In this document: positions 20,759-32,459 of the stretch, piece after piece
Layout of the letters: each line of letters starts with the position of its first letter
Position numbering within the stretch: position 1 is the first letter of the stretch
DNA from: Myxococcales bacterium
GTDB lineage: Bacteria; Myxococcota_A; Bradymonadia; UBA7976; UBA1532
DNA length: 64,000 nt
Direction: 5' to 3'
NCBI GenBank assembly: GCA_020633465.1
Contig: JACKDN010000015.1
Span: forward strand, 148,098-212,097
Notes under the pieces: model-generated
The model's input: the letters and a program-made list of their open reading frames with translations, nothing else
What the model was told of the DNA's origin: nothing
Databases searched by the model: none
Made by a program: the position numbers and the translations under genes

Positions 20759-21396
20759 GGCGCGCGGGCGCCCCGCGGGTGGCCGGCGCGCTGCTCTGCG
20801 CGCTGGTGGGCTGCGGCGACACCGGCGACGACTTCTCTCCGCCGCCGGCGGGCTTCCCCTGGCTGGCGGCGCGCTACGCCGTCGAGGTGGAGCTGCTCGG
20901 CAGCGACTGCGCGCCGGGCGGCCTCACCCCCACGGCCACCGAGACCACCGCCGCCGTCCTGCAGCAGGGGACGCGCATCGCGCAGTGGGTGCAGACCGCC
21001 TCCGACGAGAACGACAGCAGCTGGGTGTTGACCGGGGCGCTGTGCGCCACCGAGGGGCAGGGCTTCGAGGTGCGCGTGCGCGGCGGCCGGGTCGGCCGCG
21101 AGACCACCGGTCAGGCGCGCTGCGTCGTGCAGGCCGCCGTCCCGACGGCGCACGCCTACACGCCGCGCCCCGACGACGCGTGCACCGACGACGCCGCGCT
21201 GGCGCTGACGATGGACGCCTGCGGGCGGCTCTCGGCCGAGTTCGAGGCGCAGCTGCTGTTCGGCGAGGACTGCGCGCGCCCCGAGCCGTGCACGCTGCGC
21301 ATGCGCTGGACCGCGCGCCCGCTCGTCTTCCCCACCGGCGCGCCCGCCGACGACGTCCGGCCGCCGCCGGTCGAGGGCATGGCGCCCTGCGAGTGA
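20755..21396 (+). CDS. Lipoprotein of unknown function, coupled to queC
   Basis: 213 residues, GTG start overlapping the queC stop. The signal peptide ends in a lipobox (ALVGC, Cys near 19). The mature protein is Cys- and Thr-rich, with at least seven further cysteines (for example GSDCAPGG, GALCATEG, DDACTDD), so it should be disulfide-bonded in the periplasm. No family is recognised. Coupling to queuosine genes is probably only positional. A small minus-strand gene ends 18 bp downstream. Confidence 0.8.
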   Translation: MRRAGAPRVAGALLCALVGCGDTGDDFSPPPAGFPWLAARYAVEVELLGSDCAPGGLTPTATETTAAVLQQGTRIAQWVQTASDENDSSWVLTGALCATEGQGFEVRVRGGRVGRETTGQARCVVQAAVPTAHAYTPRPDDACTDDAALALTMDACGRLSAEFEAQLLFGEDCARPEPCTLRMRWTARPLVFPTGAPADDVRPPPVEGMAPCE

Positions 21397-21413
21397 CGGC
21401 GGCGCTGACGCGG

Positions 21414-21611
21414 TCAGCGCGGGCGGCGGTAGAAGAGGATGATGGACAGGCAGTGGAACTGCTGGTCGCTGGACTGGCGGACGACGGTGTCGATCACCTC
21501 GAGGCCCGGATGCTGCATCATCCAGGCGCTCATCGCCTCGCCGAGTCGCTCGCGCTCGACCGCCTTCGTGGCGGTGAACACCTTGACCGCGTCGTATCCG
21601 TTGAGCGCCAC
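21414..21611 (-). CDS. Conserved-looking small protein downstream of rpsU
   Basis: 65 residues: MALNGYDAVKVFTATKA, a middle amphipathic helix and a C-terminal FHCLSIILFYRR. Compact, no signal peptide, one Cys. It begins 11 bp after the rpsU stop and is in the same transcript. The beta-alpha-beta pattern and tight spacing suggest a real translated protein. The function is unknown, with a ribosome or translation link inferred from position only. Confidence 0.75.
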   Translation of the reverse strand: MALNGYDAVKVFTATKAVERERLGEAMSAWMMQHPGLEVIDTVVRQSSDQQFHCLSIILFYRRPR

Positions 21612-21622
21612 GCGGCGCGCGC

Positions 21623-21871
21623 TCAGCGCTTCTTGCTGCGCGAGCGGGCGCGGAGCGCGCGGCGGCGCTCCTTCCGGCGACGGCGCTCGGCCTCGCGCTG
21701 CTTGCGCTTCCGCTTCACCGAGGGCTTCTCGTAGAAGCGGCGACGCTTCAGCTCCTTGTAGACGCCCTCCTGGGCGACCTTGCGCTTCAGCGCCTTGATG
21801 GCCCGCTCGACATTGTCGCCGTCGACGACGACCTCGAGGGGGCGGAGCTGGAGCTCGTTGTTGCTACTCAA
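21623..21871 (-). CDS. rpsU: 30S ribosomal protein S21
   Basis: 82 residues. The S21 core is clear (LEVVVDGDNVERAIKALKRK, then EGVYKELKRRRFYEKPS) with a long Arg/Lys tail (RKQREAERRRRKERRR). S21 sits at the platform of the small subunit near the anti-Shine-Dalgarno. No ATG fits; TTG 21871 is in frame and has AGGTGG about 8 bp upstream, so I choose it. The gene has a canonical promoter at 21966-21994 and a leader of about 90 nt. The small ORF behind it is co-transcribed. Confidence 0.92.
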   Translation of the reverse strand: MSSNNELQLRPLEVVVDGDNVERAIKALKRKVAQEGVYKELKRRRFYEKPSVKRKRKQREAERRRRKERRRALRARSRSKKR

Positions 21872-21965
21872 GGAAACCACCACCTTTCCAGAGCCTTCGT
21901 ACGCCGTGGGCGCCACCGACCACTTCGAGGCGACGCCACTTCCAGACGGCGTGAAAAGTCGCGAC

Positions 21966-21994
21966 AGGGTAGGGAGGGGTCCTGCCCTTGTCAA
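21966..21994 (-). promoter_or_regulatory. Sigma-70 promoter of rpsU
   Basis: Minus strand: perfect TTGACA (21994-21989), 17 bp, TACCCT (21971-21966). It is one of the best -35 boxes in the window and lies in the divergent region between rpsU and lipA. Confidence 0.75.
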
Positions 21995-22053
21995 GCGGTC
22001 GAGAGCCCGGTAACCATTCGCCTGCTCGAAGGCCACGGCGAGGAGTGCGCGGC

Positions 22054-22992
22054 GTGCCCAGGGACCCACTGCCGGTGCTGCCGGCCCACCCGCTCGACGA
22101 CCGCTTCGGGCGCGATCGCGCGGCGCTGCGCCTGCCCGACTTCCTCAAGCGCAAGGTCGGCAAGGGCGACGCCGTGCGCGGCGTGAAGCACCTTCTGCGC
22201 GGGGCCGATCTCAACACCGTGTGCGAAGAGGCGCGCTGCCCCAACCTGGGCGAGTGCTTCGCGGCGCAGACGGCCACCTTCATGATCATGGGGCGCGACT
22301 GCACCCGCGCCTGCGGCTTCTGCGCGGTCGGCACGGCGGTGCCCAAGCCCCTCGACCCCGACGAGCCGCGCCGGGTGGCCGAGGCGGCGGCCGCGCTGCG
22401 CCTGGCCCACGTCGTCGTCACCAGCGTCGACCGGGACGACCTGCCCGACGGCGGCGCGGCGCACATCCGGGCGACGATCGACGCCCTGCGCGCGCGCCTG
22501 CCCGCCGCCGCGATCGAGGTGCTGACGCCCGACTTCCAGGGCGATCCGGCCGCCGTGCGCACGGTGGCCGAGGGGCCGCTCGACGTGTTCAACCACAACG
22601 TCGAGACCGTGCCGACGTTGTATCCGCGCGTGCGCCCGCGCGCGAAGTACGCCTGGTCGCTGGGCGTGCTGCAGCAGGTCGCGCGCGAGCACCCCGAGGT
22701 GGTGACCAAGAGCGGCTTCATGGTCGGCCTCGGCGAGACGCGCGACGCCGTGTTCGCGCTGATGGACGATCTGCGGGCCCACGGCGTGCGCATCGTCACC
22801 ATCGGCCAGTACCTGCGCCCCAGCCTGAAGCACGTGCCGGTGGTCGAGTACCTGCGCCCGGAGGCCTACGCCGTCTACCGCGCGCACGGTGAGGCGCTGG
22901 GCTTCGATCACGTCTTCGCCGGCCCCTTCGTGCGCTCGTCGTACAACGCCGCCGAGGCCCTGCGGCACGCGACGGAGGCCGCGGGTGTCTGA
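22054..22992 (+). CDS. lipA: Lipoyl synthase
   Basis: 312 residues from GTG 22054, which has AGGAG 9 bp before it. Radical-SAM enzyme that inserts two sulfurs into octanoyl groups on the E2/GcvH proteins. Both Fe-S clusters are visible: the auxiliary CEEARCPNLGEC (about 55-66) and the radical-SAM CTRACGFC (about 83-90). FNHNVETV and the C-terminal VRSSYNAAE, whose Arg-Ser-Ser ligates the auxiliary cluster, are intact. The stop overlaps the following glycosyltransferase start by 8 bp. lipB is not in the window. Confidence 0.96.
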   Translation: MPRDPLPVLPAHPLDDRFGRDRAALRLPDFLKRKVGKGDAVRGVKHLLRGADLNTVCEEARCPNLGECFAAQTATFMIMGRDCTRACGFCAVGTAVPKPLDPDEPRRVAEAAAALRLAHVVVTSVDRDDLPDGGAAHIRATIDALRARLPAAAIEVLTPDFQGDPAAVRTVAEGPLDVFNHNVETVPTLYPRVRPRAKYAWSLGVLQQVAREHPEVVTKSGFMVGLGETRDAVFALMDDLRAHGVRIVTIGQYLRPSLKHVPVVEYLRPEAYAVYRAHGEALGFDHVFAGPFVRSSYNAAEALRHATEAAGV

Positions 22993-24094
22993 TCGGCTGG
23001 TGCTGGTGTCGGCGACGCCCATGCCCGACGTGCGGGTGGACGCCGTGCGCGTGATGCACCGCGTCGGCCTGCTGGCCCGGCGGGGCGGGGGGACGCTGCT
23101 CGCGCCGTCGAGCCCCGCCGGCCCCACGGTGGTGCCCGGGGTGCGCCACGTCACGCTCGACGTGGCGCCGGGCCTCGATCTCGAGAAGCGCGAGGAGGCG
23201 GTCTCGGCCCTGCTGGGCGCGCACCTCGACCGCCTGAAGCCCGCCGTGGTGCACGCGTTCGGCGTGCGGCTGGCGGTGCCGGCGCTGCTGCGGCGGCGGG
23301 CGCGCGTCGTCATCGAGCCGGGCGCCACCCCGGCCCAGCGCCTGCGCGACACCCTGCCCGACGCGGCCGCCGCGCGGCTGGCCGATCTGGTCAGCCTCGA
23401 GGACAAGACGCTCGCGCGCGCCGACGCGGTCGTCGCGTGCTCGACCGTGCACGCCTCGACGCTGGTGCAGCGCGGCGTGCGCTCGGAGCGCGTGTGGACC
23501 GTGCCCGACGGCGTGGTGCCGGTGCCGGCCGCGGGCCCCCCGCCGGATCTGCCGCAGGTCGTGTTCGTGGGTGATCTGGACGTCTGGAGCGGCTGGGACA
23601 CCCTGCTCGACGCCCTGGTGCGGTTGCGCCAGCCCTGGCGCGCCACCTTCGTCGTGCCGCCCGACGCCTCGACCGGCGCGCTCGAGGCCCGGGCCCGCCA
23701 CCTGGGGGTGGGGGAGCGCGTGTCCCTGGCCCGGCTGGACGCCGACACCGCGCTGCGCGTCGAGGCGGCGCAGGTGGTCGTGTGCGCCCTGCAGGCCACG
23801 CGCGCCGTGGTGGCGGGGGGCGTCGTGCCCGAGGCGGCGCTGTGGGCCATCGCCGGCGGCCGGGCGTTGGTCGCGCCCGAGCTGCCCAGCGTGCGCGCCT
23901 ACGTCGGCGCGGCCGGCGCCTACTTCGATCCCGGCGACCCCGGCGCCCTGGCCTCGGTGCTGTCGCGGGTGCTCGACGAGGCCGGCCTGCGCGCCGACCT
24001 GGTGGCCCGGGCCGAGGCCCGCCGCAACGCGCTGGCCTGGGCCGGCGCCGACGCCACGCTGCGCGACCTCTGGGACACCCTCCGCGCGGCCTGA
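22985..24094 (+). CDS. GT4-family glycosyltransferase coupled to lipA
   Basis: 369 residues from GTG 22985 (shares GTGTCTGA with the lipA stop). Two Rossmann-like halves: an N-terminal acceptor half and a C-terminal donor half with VFVGDLDVWSGWDTLLDAL (about 195) and the E-x-ALWAIAGGRALVAPELP motif (about 285), where the Glu binds the donor sugar phosphate. There is no signal peptide or membrane span, so it is cytoplasmic. Donor and acceptor are unknown. Linkage with lipA looks like co-expression without a shared pathway. Confidence 0.8.
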   Translation: MSDRLVLVSATPMPDVRVDAVRVMHRVGLLARRGGGTLLAPSSPAGPTVVPGVRHVTLDVAPGLDLEKREEAVSALLGAHLDRLKPAVVHAFGVRLAVPALLRRRARVVIEPGATPAQRLRDTLPDAAAARLADLVSLEDKTLARADAVVACSTVHASTLVQRGVRSERVWTVPDGVVPVPAAGPPPDLPQVVFVGDLDVWSGWDTLLDALVRLRQPWRATFVVPPDASTGALEARARHLGVGERVSLARLDADTALRVEAAQVVVCALQATRAVVAGGVVPEAALWAIAGGRALVAPELPSVRAYVGAAGAYFDPGDPGALASVLSRVLDEAGLRADLVARAEARRNALAWAGADATLRDLWDTLRAA

Positions 24095-24103
24095 TTGGCC
24101 CGG

Positions 24104-24132
24104 TTGCGCGCCGGCACCGGGCTCACTAGGAT
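24104..24132 (+). promoter_or_regulatory. Promoter for carB, leaderless
   Basis: TTGCGC (24104-24109), 17 bp, TAGGAT (24127-24132), 8 bp, ATG 24141. The geometry is the same as for queE and the kinase at 14939. Confidence 0.6.
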
Positions 24133-24140
24133 GCCGCGCC

Positions 24141-27359
<3,219 letters not shown>

Positions 27360-27368
27360 CCTCCCGAC

Positions 27369-27395
27369 CTCGGCGCCGCGCGCGGCCGCGCCGAG
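27369..27395. terminator. GC hairpin between carB and greA
   Basis: CTCGGCGC (27369-27376) pairs perfectly with GCGCCGAG (27388-27395) across an 11-nt GC loop, 9 bp after the carB stop. There is no T-run. It may be a terminator or an RNA-processing hairpin. Confidence 0.4.
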
Positions 27396-27430
27396 GCCGC
27401 AGCCGCGAGCCGCGCCCGAGAGGAGCCCCG

Positions 27431-27904
27431 ATGGACCGGATGCCCATGACCCAGGCCGGCTACGAGCGCATGCGCGCCGAGCTGAAGCGCCTCAAGACCG
27501 TCGAGCGTCGCGACGTCGCCGCCCTGATCGAAGAGGCGCGCAGCCACGGCGATCTGCGCGAGAACGCGGATTACGACGCGGCCAAGGAGAAGCAGGGCAT
27601 GCTCGAGGCCAACATCCGCGACCTCGAGGACAAGCTGGCCCGCGCCGAGGTGATCGACGTGTCGAAGCTGGGCGGCGACAAGGTGGTGTTCGGGGCCACG
27701 GTCACGCTGTACGACATCGACGCCGACGAAGAGAAGACGGTCACGATCGTGGGCGAGCTCGAGGCCGACGCGAAGGCGGGGCGCATCTCGGTCAGCTCGC
27801 CCCTGGCGCGGGGCCTGATCGGCAAGCAGGTCGACGACGTCGCGCGCATCCAGACCCCGGGGGGCACCCGGGAATACGAGATCAGCGAGGTGTCGTTCGA
27901 GTGA
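27431..27904 (+). CDS. greA: Transcription elongation factor GreA
   Basis: 157 residues, standard size. Rescues backtracked RNA polymerase by stimulating transcript cleavage. N-terminal coiled coil with the acidic tip (ARSHGDLRENADYDAAKEKQ; the D and E at the tip act in catalysis) and a C-terminal FKBP-like domain (ISVSSPLARGLIGK). A GAGAGGAG site precedes the ATG. It may be co-transcribed with carB by read-through of the hairpin between them. Confidence 0.96.
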   Translation: MDRMPMTQAGYERMRAELKRLKTVERRDVAALIEEARSHGDLRENADYDAAKEKQGMLEANIRDLEDKLARAEVIDVSKLGGDKVVFGATVTLYDIDADEEKTVTIVGELEADAKAGRISVSSPLARGLIGKQVDDVARIQTPGGTREYEISEVSFE

Positions 27905-28200
27905 GGGTCGCGCCGCGGCCGACGCCGGCGGCGCCGACAGCCGGGCGTGAGAAAATGCACGCCCCCCTCGTGCGGCCCCCCGGCGCGCGCCGCGCGCTTC
28001 CCATCGAACGACCGCAAAGCCGCACGGCGCGGGGCCTTCCGGCCGCCGCGTCGCATCGGGGACGCAGCCCTAACGTTTCTGTGGCGCGTCCCTTGCAGAA
28101 GCCGTCGAGGACTCGGGCGCCGCGCGTCAAGCCACGCACGGCGCCAACCAATCGAAGATGAACCGGCAGTCCAGGTCGAGGCGCCGGGAGGGGTGAGCAC
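27905..28200. other. Intergenic region between greA and the metzincin pair
   Basis: 296 bp without a convincing protein gene. It contains the sigma-54-type promoter at 28082-28097. Behind it, a 12-codon Arg-rich reading frame (ATG 28158, TGA 28194-28196) ends 4 bp before the metzincin start and overlaps its GGGAGGGG ribosome site. This could be a leader peptide or chance. The part next to greA is GC-rich with short imperfect inverted repeats, and I see no clear terminator. Confidence 0.5.
28082..28097 (+). promoter_or_regulatory. Sigma-54 (-24/-12) promoter of the metzincin pair
   Basis: TGGCGCG, 4 bp, TTGCA: the GG and GC dinucleotides are exactly 12 bp apart as sigma-54 requires. It differs from the TGGCACG-N4-TTGCA consensus at one base. 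Start of transcription would be near 28108, giving a leader of about 90 nt with a GGGAGGGG ribosome site. Two sigma-54 activators are encoded in the window. No upstream activator site was recognised. Confidence 0.6.
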
Positions 28201-31200
28201 ATGCAGCTTTGGCGAAAGCTCGCGGTGGGCGTCGCAGTGGCGTTGGCCGGGCTCGTCGGGTGTGCGGAGCAGGTCGACGACGTCGATCGCGTGCAGCCGC
28301 ACTACACGAAGAAGTCGCTGCTCGAGGGCGAGTGGTACTTCCGGCAGACGATCGTCGATCGTCCGCCCGAGTACATCTACCCGTTCACGGGCATCGAGGG
28401 GTCGCTCGAGAAGGTCCGCTGGGAGATCCGCGAGGATCTGCTCATCGCCTACCGCACCTACGAGGCGGTGCCCGGCCTGGACTTCGACGAGACCGCCCCC
28501 GGCGCGCGGTTCAAGGGTGATCCCGTCGCGATCTACGCGATCGAGGAGCACTTCGACATCATCCGCGACTTCAACCGCCAGACCGGCGAGCAGGGCAACG
28601 TGCTCGTCGAGGACGGCTCGCTGCGCCCCTGGCACGAGCGCGAGTACATGCGGGTCGACTGGGCGCACAACCTGGTGACCGATGGCTCGAACCTGAGCGA
28701 CCTGGTCACGGCCAACTCGATCAACAACGCGACCACCTACTGGGTGCGTGAGGACGAGGCCTTCAACCCCGACCACATGCAGCAGGAAGACGACTTCATC
28801 ATGTTCACCAGCACGTACATGGTGAACGACGGTGGGTACGCCTGCTTCATCGAGTACGGCGCGCCGGTCGCTGGCGGCGTGCCCTGCGGCGCCGTCGAGG
28901 TCAAGCTGCGCTCGGCCTTCTCGAAGATCGATCCGGAGGAGGTCGCCCAGTTCGAGCCGGTGGCCTACGACGATCGCATCAAGCTGCGGGATCCCGCCGA
29001 GAGCTTCACCGATCGCAACGGCAACGGTGTCTACGACGCCGCCGAGCACTTCGTCGACGCCAACGGCAACGGCACCTACGACAGCGGCGAAGAGTACGTC
29101 GATCGCGACGGCGACGGCAGCTGGAACGCCGCCGAGCCCTTCACCGACGCCAACGAGAACGGTCGCTGGGACGACGCCACCCCCGTCAAGTTCGTGACCC
29201 TCTCGGTGGGCCCGGAGAAGGACAGCCTCGTCGACGTCGCCTGCACCCCCGAGGTGCTCGACGCCGCCGGCCCCGACGTGACGCTCGCCGACTGCCGCGA
29301 CCTGCAGTTCGACCTCATGGGTCGCTTCGGCTTCTTCCGCAGCGAGCGCAACCGCTACGACCGGCTCAACGGCGGCAACCTCGACGCGCAGCGCGAGTGG
29401 TACGCCAACCACCACCAGATGTGGAAGGCCACCAAGGACGACCAGGGCCGCACGCTGCCCCCGAGCCAGCGCGAGCTGCGCCCGATCGTCTACTACGTCA
29501 ACACCAACTTCCCCGCCGATCTCGAGGGGATGGTGGTCAAGCTGGGCAAGGACTGGGACGCCGCCTTCATGAAGGCCGCGATGGTCGCGACCGGCAAGAG
29601 CGCCGAGGAGATCCGCAACCAGCTGAAGCGCGACTTCGAGCAGAGCGGCGAGCAGGCGTCCTTCCTGAGCGACGCGGACTACGGTGAGTCGGGCCCGGGC
29701 CAGCTGTTCCAGATCCGCCGCAACAACTGCTCGACCCAGTTCATCGGCGCCTACCTCGATCGCAACCCGCGCATGGCCGACGTCGTCGACGAGGCCACCG
29801 AGGGCCAGGGCCTGCTGGCCGGCAACATGGAGAAGACCTGCGCGGGCCTGCGCTACCACAGCCGCCAGCGCAAGGGCGTCGAGCCCTTCACCTGGCAGCA
29901 GATGGGCGACCTGCGCTTCAGCTACGTGTGGTGGATCAACGAGGAGGAGCCCAACGGTCCCCTCGGCTACGGTCCCTCGTCGGCGGACATCGAGAACGGT
30001 CACATCGTCAGCGGCAACGCCTACGTCTACGGCGCGGCCCTCGACAACTACGCCCGCGGCGCGGCGGACACCATCCGCGCGCTGAACGGCGAGCTCGACC
30101 TCGAGCACATCATCGACGGCCGCCACTACCTCGACTGGCTCGAGAGCGGCTCGACGACGGTGACCAGCATGAACCTCGAGGTGAACGAGGACTTCCAGAA
30201 GGAGATCTCGCGCCGCATCGGGTCGAACCGCATGGAGGGCTATCGGTCGTTCAAGAAGGCCGACGGCGGCATCGACAAGGCCGCGATGAAGCGCCACATG
30301 CGCGATCGGCTGCGCCGCCCCCAGCAGAGCGATCCGCTGGCGACCGCCATCAACGGCCCGGTGCACGAGGGCCGGGCGCGGCTCGAGGCCCTCAAGCGGG
30401 ATCCCGAGTTCCGCGCCCGGATGGTCACCGACGAGATGCTGCAGGTGGTCGGGCCCTTCTTCGGCTGGCGGCCGGGCGAGCCCGTCCCCGACGAGATGAT
30501 GGATCTGGCCTTCGAGATGACGGTCGATCCCGGCGCCCTGCGCGACGCGCGCATGGAGCGGCTGAAGGTCGCGGCCGACAACAACGTGTACATGGCCGAC
30601 TTCCTCGACGACCAGATCGTCGGCCTCGCCCTCGAGCTGAAGGGCCTCGACCCCGAGGAGATCTACCAGGAGCTGCGCAAGCAGATCTTCGAGGCGGTCA
30701 TGCTGCACGAGATCGGCCACACGGTCGGCCTGACCCACAACTTCCAGGCCTCGTTCGACGCCCTCAACTACCAGGACGACTTCTGGCGCATCCGCACCGA
30801 GACGTCGCAGGGCGAGTGGAAGAACCAGCGCCTGCCCGAGTACCGCTACGCCTCGATCATGGACTACGGCAGCCGGTTCAACTCGGACACCAAGGGCCTC
30901 GGCAAGTACGACTACGCCGCGATCCAGTTCGTGTACGGCGGCCACGTCGAGCAGTTCGCCGAGGGCGTCAACGTGCCCGGCCGGCTCGACATCGAGCTGG
31001 AGTTCAACGACTACAGCAAGATCCCCGACATGCTCGGCGGTGACATCGCCAACATCACCAAGCGCGTGCCGCGCCCGATGCAGGACGTGATGGCCGAGCG
31101 GCGCGAGGGCGTGCTGCGCAACGCCGAGCTGTTCGCCGCCAACCCGGGGCGCAGCGGCGCCGACTTCTGGGTCGACCGCACGGTGCCCTTCGCCTACTGC

Positions 31201-32385
31201 GCGGACGGCTTCAACGGCGACCTGAAGTGCCGCACCTGGGACGACGGCGCCAACCACGCCGAGGCGGTGGCGTCGGCCATCGACCGGTACTGGAACTACT
31301 TCATCTTCAACGCGTACCGCCGCAACCGCGAGGAGGGCGCGTTCATCAACGGCTTCTTCGGCCGGCAGGACCGCCTGGCCGAGTACCTGGCGTACCCCTG
31401 GAAGTACTACTACTTCTACGACGCCTACCCGGTGGACGTGCGCGAGGACCTGCTGAAGGCGGCCATGCTGGGCCTGAACTTCATCAACCAGGTCATGGGT
31501 ACGCCGGAGCCGGGCCGCTACTGCAACGCCAGCGGCATGTACTACCCGTCGTACTTCTTCAGCTTCGCCGATCAGCGGAACTGCGAGTCGGTGTCGGTGC
31601 CCATCGGCGTCGGCCGCAACCTGTACATCGACTTCAGCGACGACTACGTCTACCGCATCAACTTCATCGGTCTGTACTACGACAAGATCAACTTCGCCGG
31701 GCAGCTGGCCGACACGTTCACCCAGTTCTTCCGGCTGACCGACGACACCGACGATCGCCAGTACACCATCGGCTACTACCTGGCCTTCCAGGACGAGCTG
31801 TTGGAGCTGAGCCGCGACATGATGTTCAGCGCGCTGGGCTATGTCCGCCCGGGCAGCGTGTTCAACAACTTCGTCATCGACGGCACCGTCCGGCCGCAGC
31901 TGCTGGTGGATCCGCGCAACTTCGGCGGCGACCGGGTGGCCGACACCACGACGCCGCGCATCTTCTCGCGGGTGCCCTACAACCTGCTGTGGCAGAGCCT
32001 GGCGCTGCAGACGATCTACAACTCGAACAGCTCGGATCGGCACACCGACTTCGTCGAGTACCTGATGCTCAACGAGAAGGGCTCGGGCGACGACCGCGCG
32101 GTGGCCGACGACGCCGACAAGGTGGAGTTCACCCACCCGTTCACCGGCTCGACCTACGTGGCGGTGCAGTCCTCGGACGGCAAGTCGCTGGCCTACGACC
32201 TCGTCGAGCTGGCCAACCAGATCGTCGAGCAGGACTGGGAGCCGGCGCGAGCGGCCTACGAGGCCGATCCGTCGAACGAGGCCGCGCGTGAGCGCTTCGA
32301 GGACGAGGACTACGCGCTGCAGAACGTCGTCGAGCTGATGGACGACATGCGGCAGCTCAAGTCCTGGGTCGACTACGGGCAGTGA
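28201..32385 (+). CDS. Giant lipoprotein metzincin-type metalloprotease, copy 1, with four Ca-loop repeats
   Basis: 1,394 residues. Lipobox LAGLVGC (Cys about 21). The zinc site is HEIGHTVGLTH (836-846), the full metzincin HExxHxxGxxH motif, with the Met-turn SIMDYG (Met 887). The overall style resembles bacterial zinc-dependent proteases with DUF5117/DUF4953-like regions, but here the N- and C-terminal parts are much longer and rich in Tyr, Asp and Phe. Residues 271-326 are four 15-residue repeats of DxNGNGxxDxxE type, like EF-hand or dockerin calcium loops; the neighbouring paralog lacks them. Anchored in the outer membrane or periplasm, the enzyme probably degrades or processes proteins. 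Substrate unknown. Transcribed with copy 2 from the sigma-54-type promoter. Confidence 0.85.
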   Translation: MQLWRKLAVGVAVALAGLVGCAEQVDDVDRVQPHYTKKSLLEGEWYFRQTIVDRPPEYIYPFTGIEGSLEKVRWEIREDLLIAYRTYEAVPGLDFDETAPGARFKGDPVAIYAIEEHFDIIRDFNRQTGEQGNVLVEDGSLRPWHEREYMRVDWAHNLVTDGSNLSDLVTANSINNATTYWVREDEAFNPDHMQQEDDFIMFTSTYMVNDGGYACFIEYGAPVAGGVPCGAVEVKLRSAFSKIDPEEVAQFEPVAYDDRIKLRDPAESFTDRNGNGVYDAAEHFVDANGNGTYDSGEEYVDRDGDGSWNAAEPFTDANENGRWDDATPVKFVTLSVGPEKDSLVDVACTPEVLDAAGPDVTLADCRDLQFDLMGRFGFFRSERNRYDRLNGGNLDAQREWYANHHQMWKATKDDQGRTLPPSQRELRPIVYYVNTNFPADLEGMVVKLGKDWDAAFMKAAMVATGKSAEEIRNQLKRDFEQSGEQASFLSDADYGESGPGQLFQIRRNNCSTQFIGAYLDRNPRMADVVDEATEGQGLLAGNMEKTCAGLRYHSRQRKGVEPFTWQQMGDLRFSYVWWINEEEPNGPLGYGPSSADIENGHIVSGNAYVYGAALDNYARGAADTIRALNGELDLEHIIDGRHYLDWLESGSTTVTSMNLEVNEDFQKEISRRIGSNRMEGYRSFKKADGGIDKAAMKRHMRDRLRRPQQSDPLATAINGPVHEGRARLEALKRDPEFRARMVTDEMLQVVGPFFGWRPGEPVPDEMMDLAFEMTVDPGALRDARMERLKVAADNNVYMADFLDDQIVGLALELKGLDPEEIYQELRKQIFEAVMLHEIGHTVGLTHNFQASFDALNYQDDFWRIRTETSQGEWKNQRLPEYRYASIMDYGSRFNSDTKGLGKYDYAAIQFVYGGHVEQFAEGVNVPGRLDIELEFNDYSKIPDMLGGDIANITKRVPRPMQDVMAERREGVLRNAELFAANPGRSGADFWVDRTVPFAYCADGFNGDLKCRTWDDGANHAEAVASAIDRYWNYFIFNAYRRNREEGAFINGFFGRQDRLAEYLAYPWKYYYFYDAYPVDVREDLLKAAMLGLNFINQVMGTPEPGRYCNASGMYYPSYFFSFADQRNCESVSVPIGVGRNLYIDFSDDYVYRINFIGLYYDKINFAGQLADTFTQFFRLTDDTDDRQYTIGYYLAFQDELLELSRDMMFSALGYVRPGSVFNNFVIDGTVRPQLLVDPRNFGGDRVADTTTPRIFSRVPYNLLWQSLALQTIYNSNSSDRHTDFVEYLMLNEKGSGDDRAVADDADKVEFTHPFTGSTYVAVQSSDGKSLAYDLVELANQIVEQDWEPARAAYEADPSNEAARERFEDEDYALQNVVELMDDMRQLKSWVDYGQ
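29011..29190 (+). repeat. Four tandem 45-bp units coding Ca-binding-type loops
   Basis: Four successive 15-codon units read DRNGNGVYDAAEHFV, DANGNGTYDSGEEYV, DRDGDGSWNAAEPFT and DANENGRWDD plus a decayed end. The Asp/Asn/Gly positions fit a calcium loop. At the matching place the paralog at 32460 has only a short DDDGR turn, so the block was gained in copy 1 or lost in copy 2. Confidence 0.85.
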
Positions 32386-32459
32386 GGCGCACGATGAACG
32401 CGACGAACACGAAGCGATCCATGCACGGCGCCCGCCGCAACCCACGGAAGGAAGTTTTC

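Noticed and set aside
28158..28196. A 12-codon Arg-rich leader peptide before the metzincin gene
   Set aside because: Too short to support, and it overlaps the ribosome site. Noted only in the intergenic entry.
27571..32445. A 1,624-codon open frame on the minus strand across the first metzincin gene
   Set aside because: It is the high-GC shadow of the real gene: no signal peptide, no domain, and His/Val/Ala/Gly composition typical of antisense frames.
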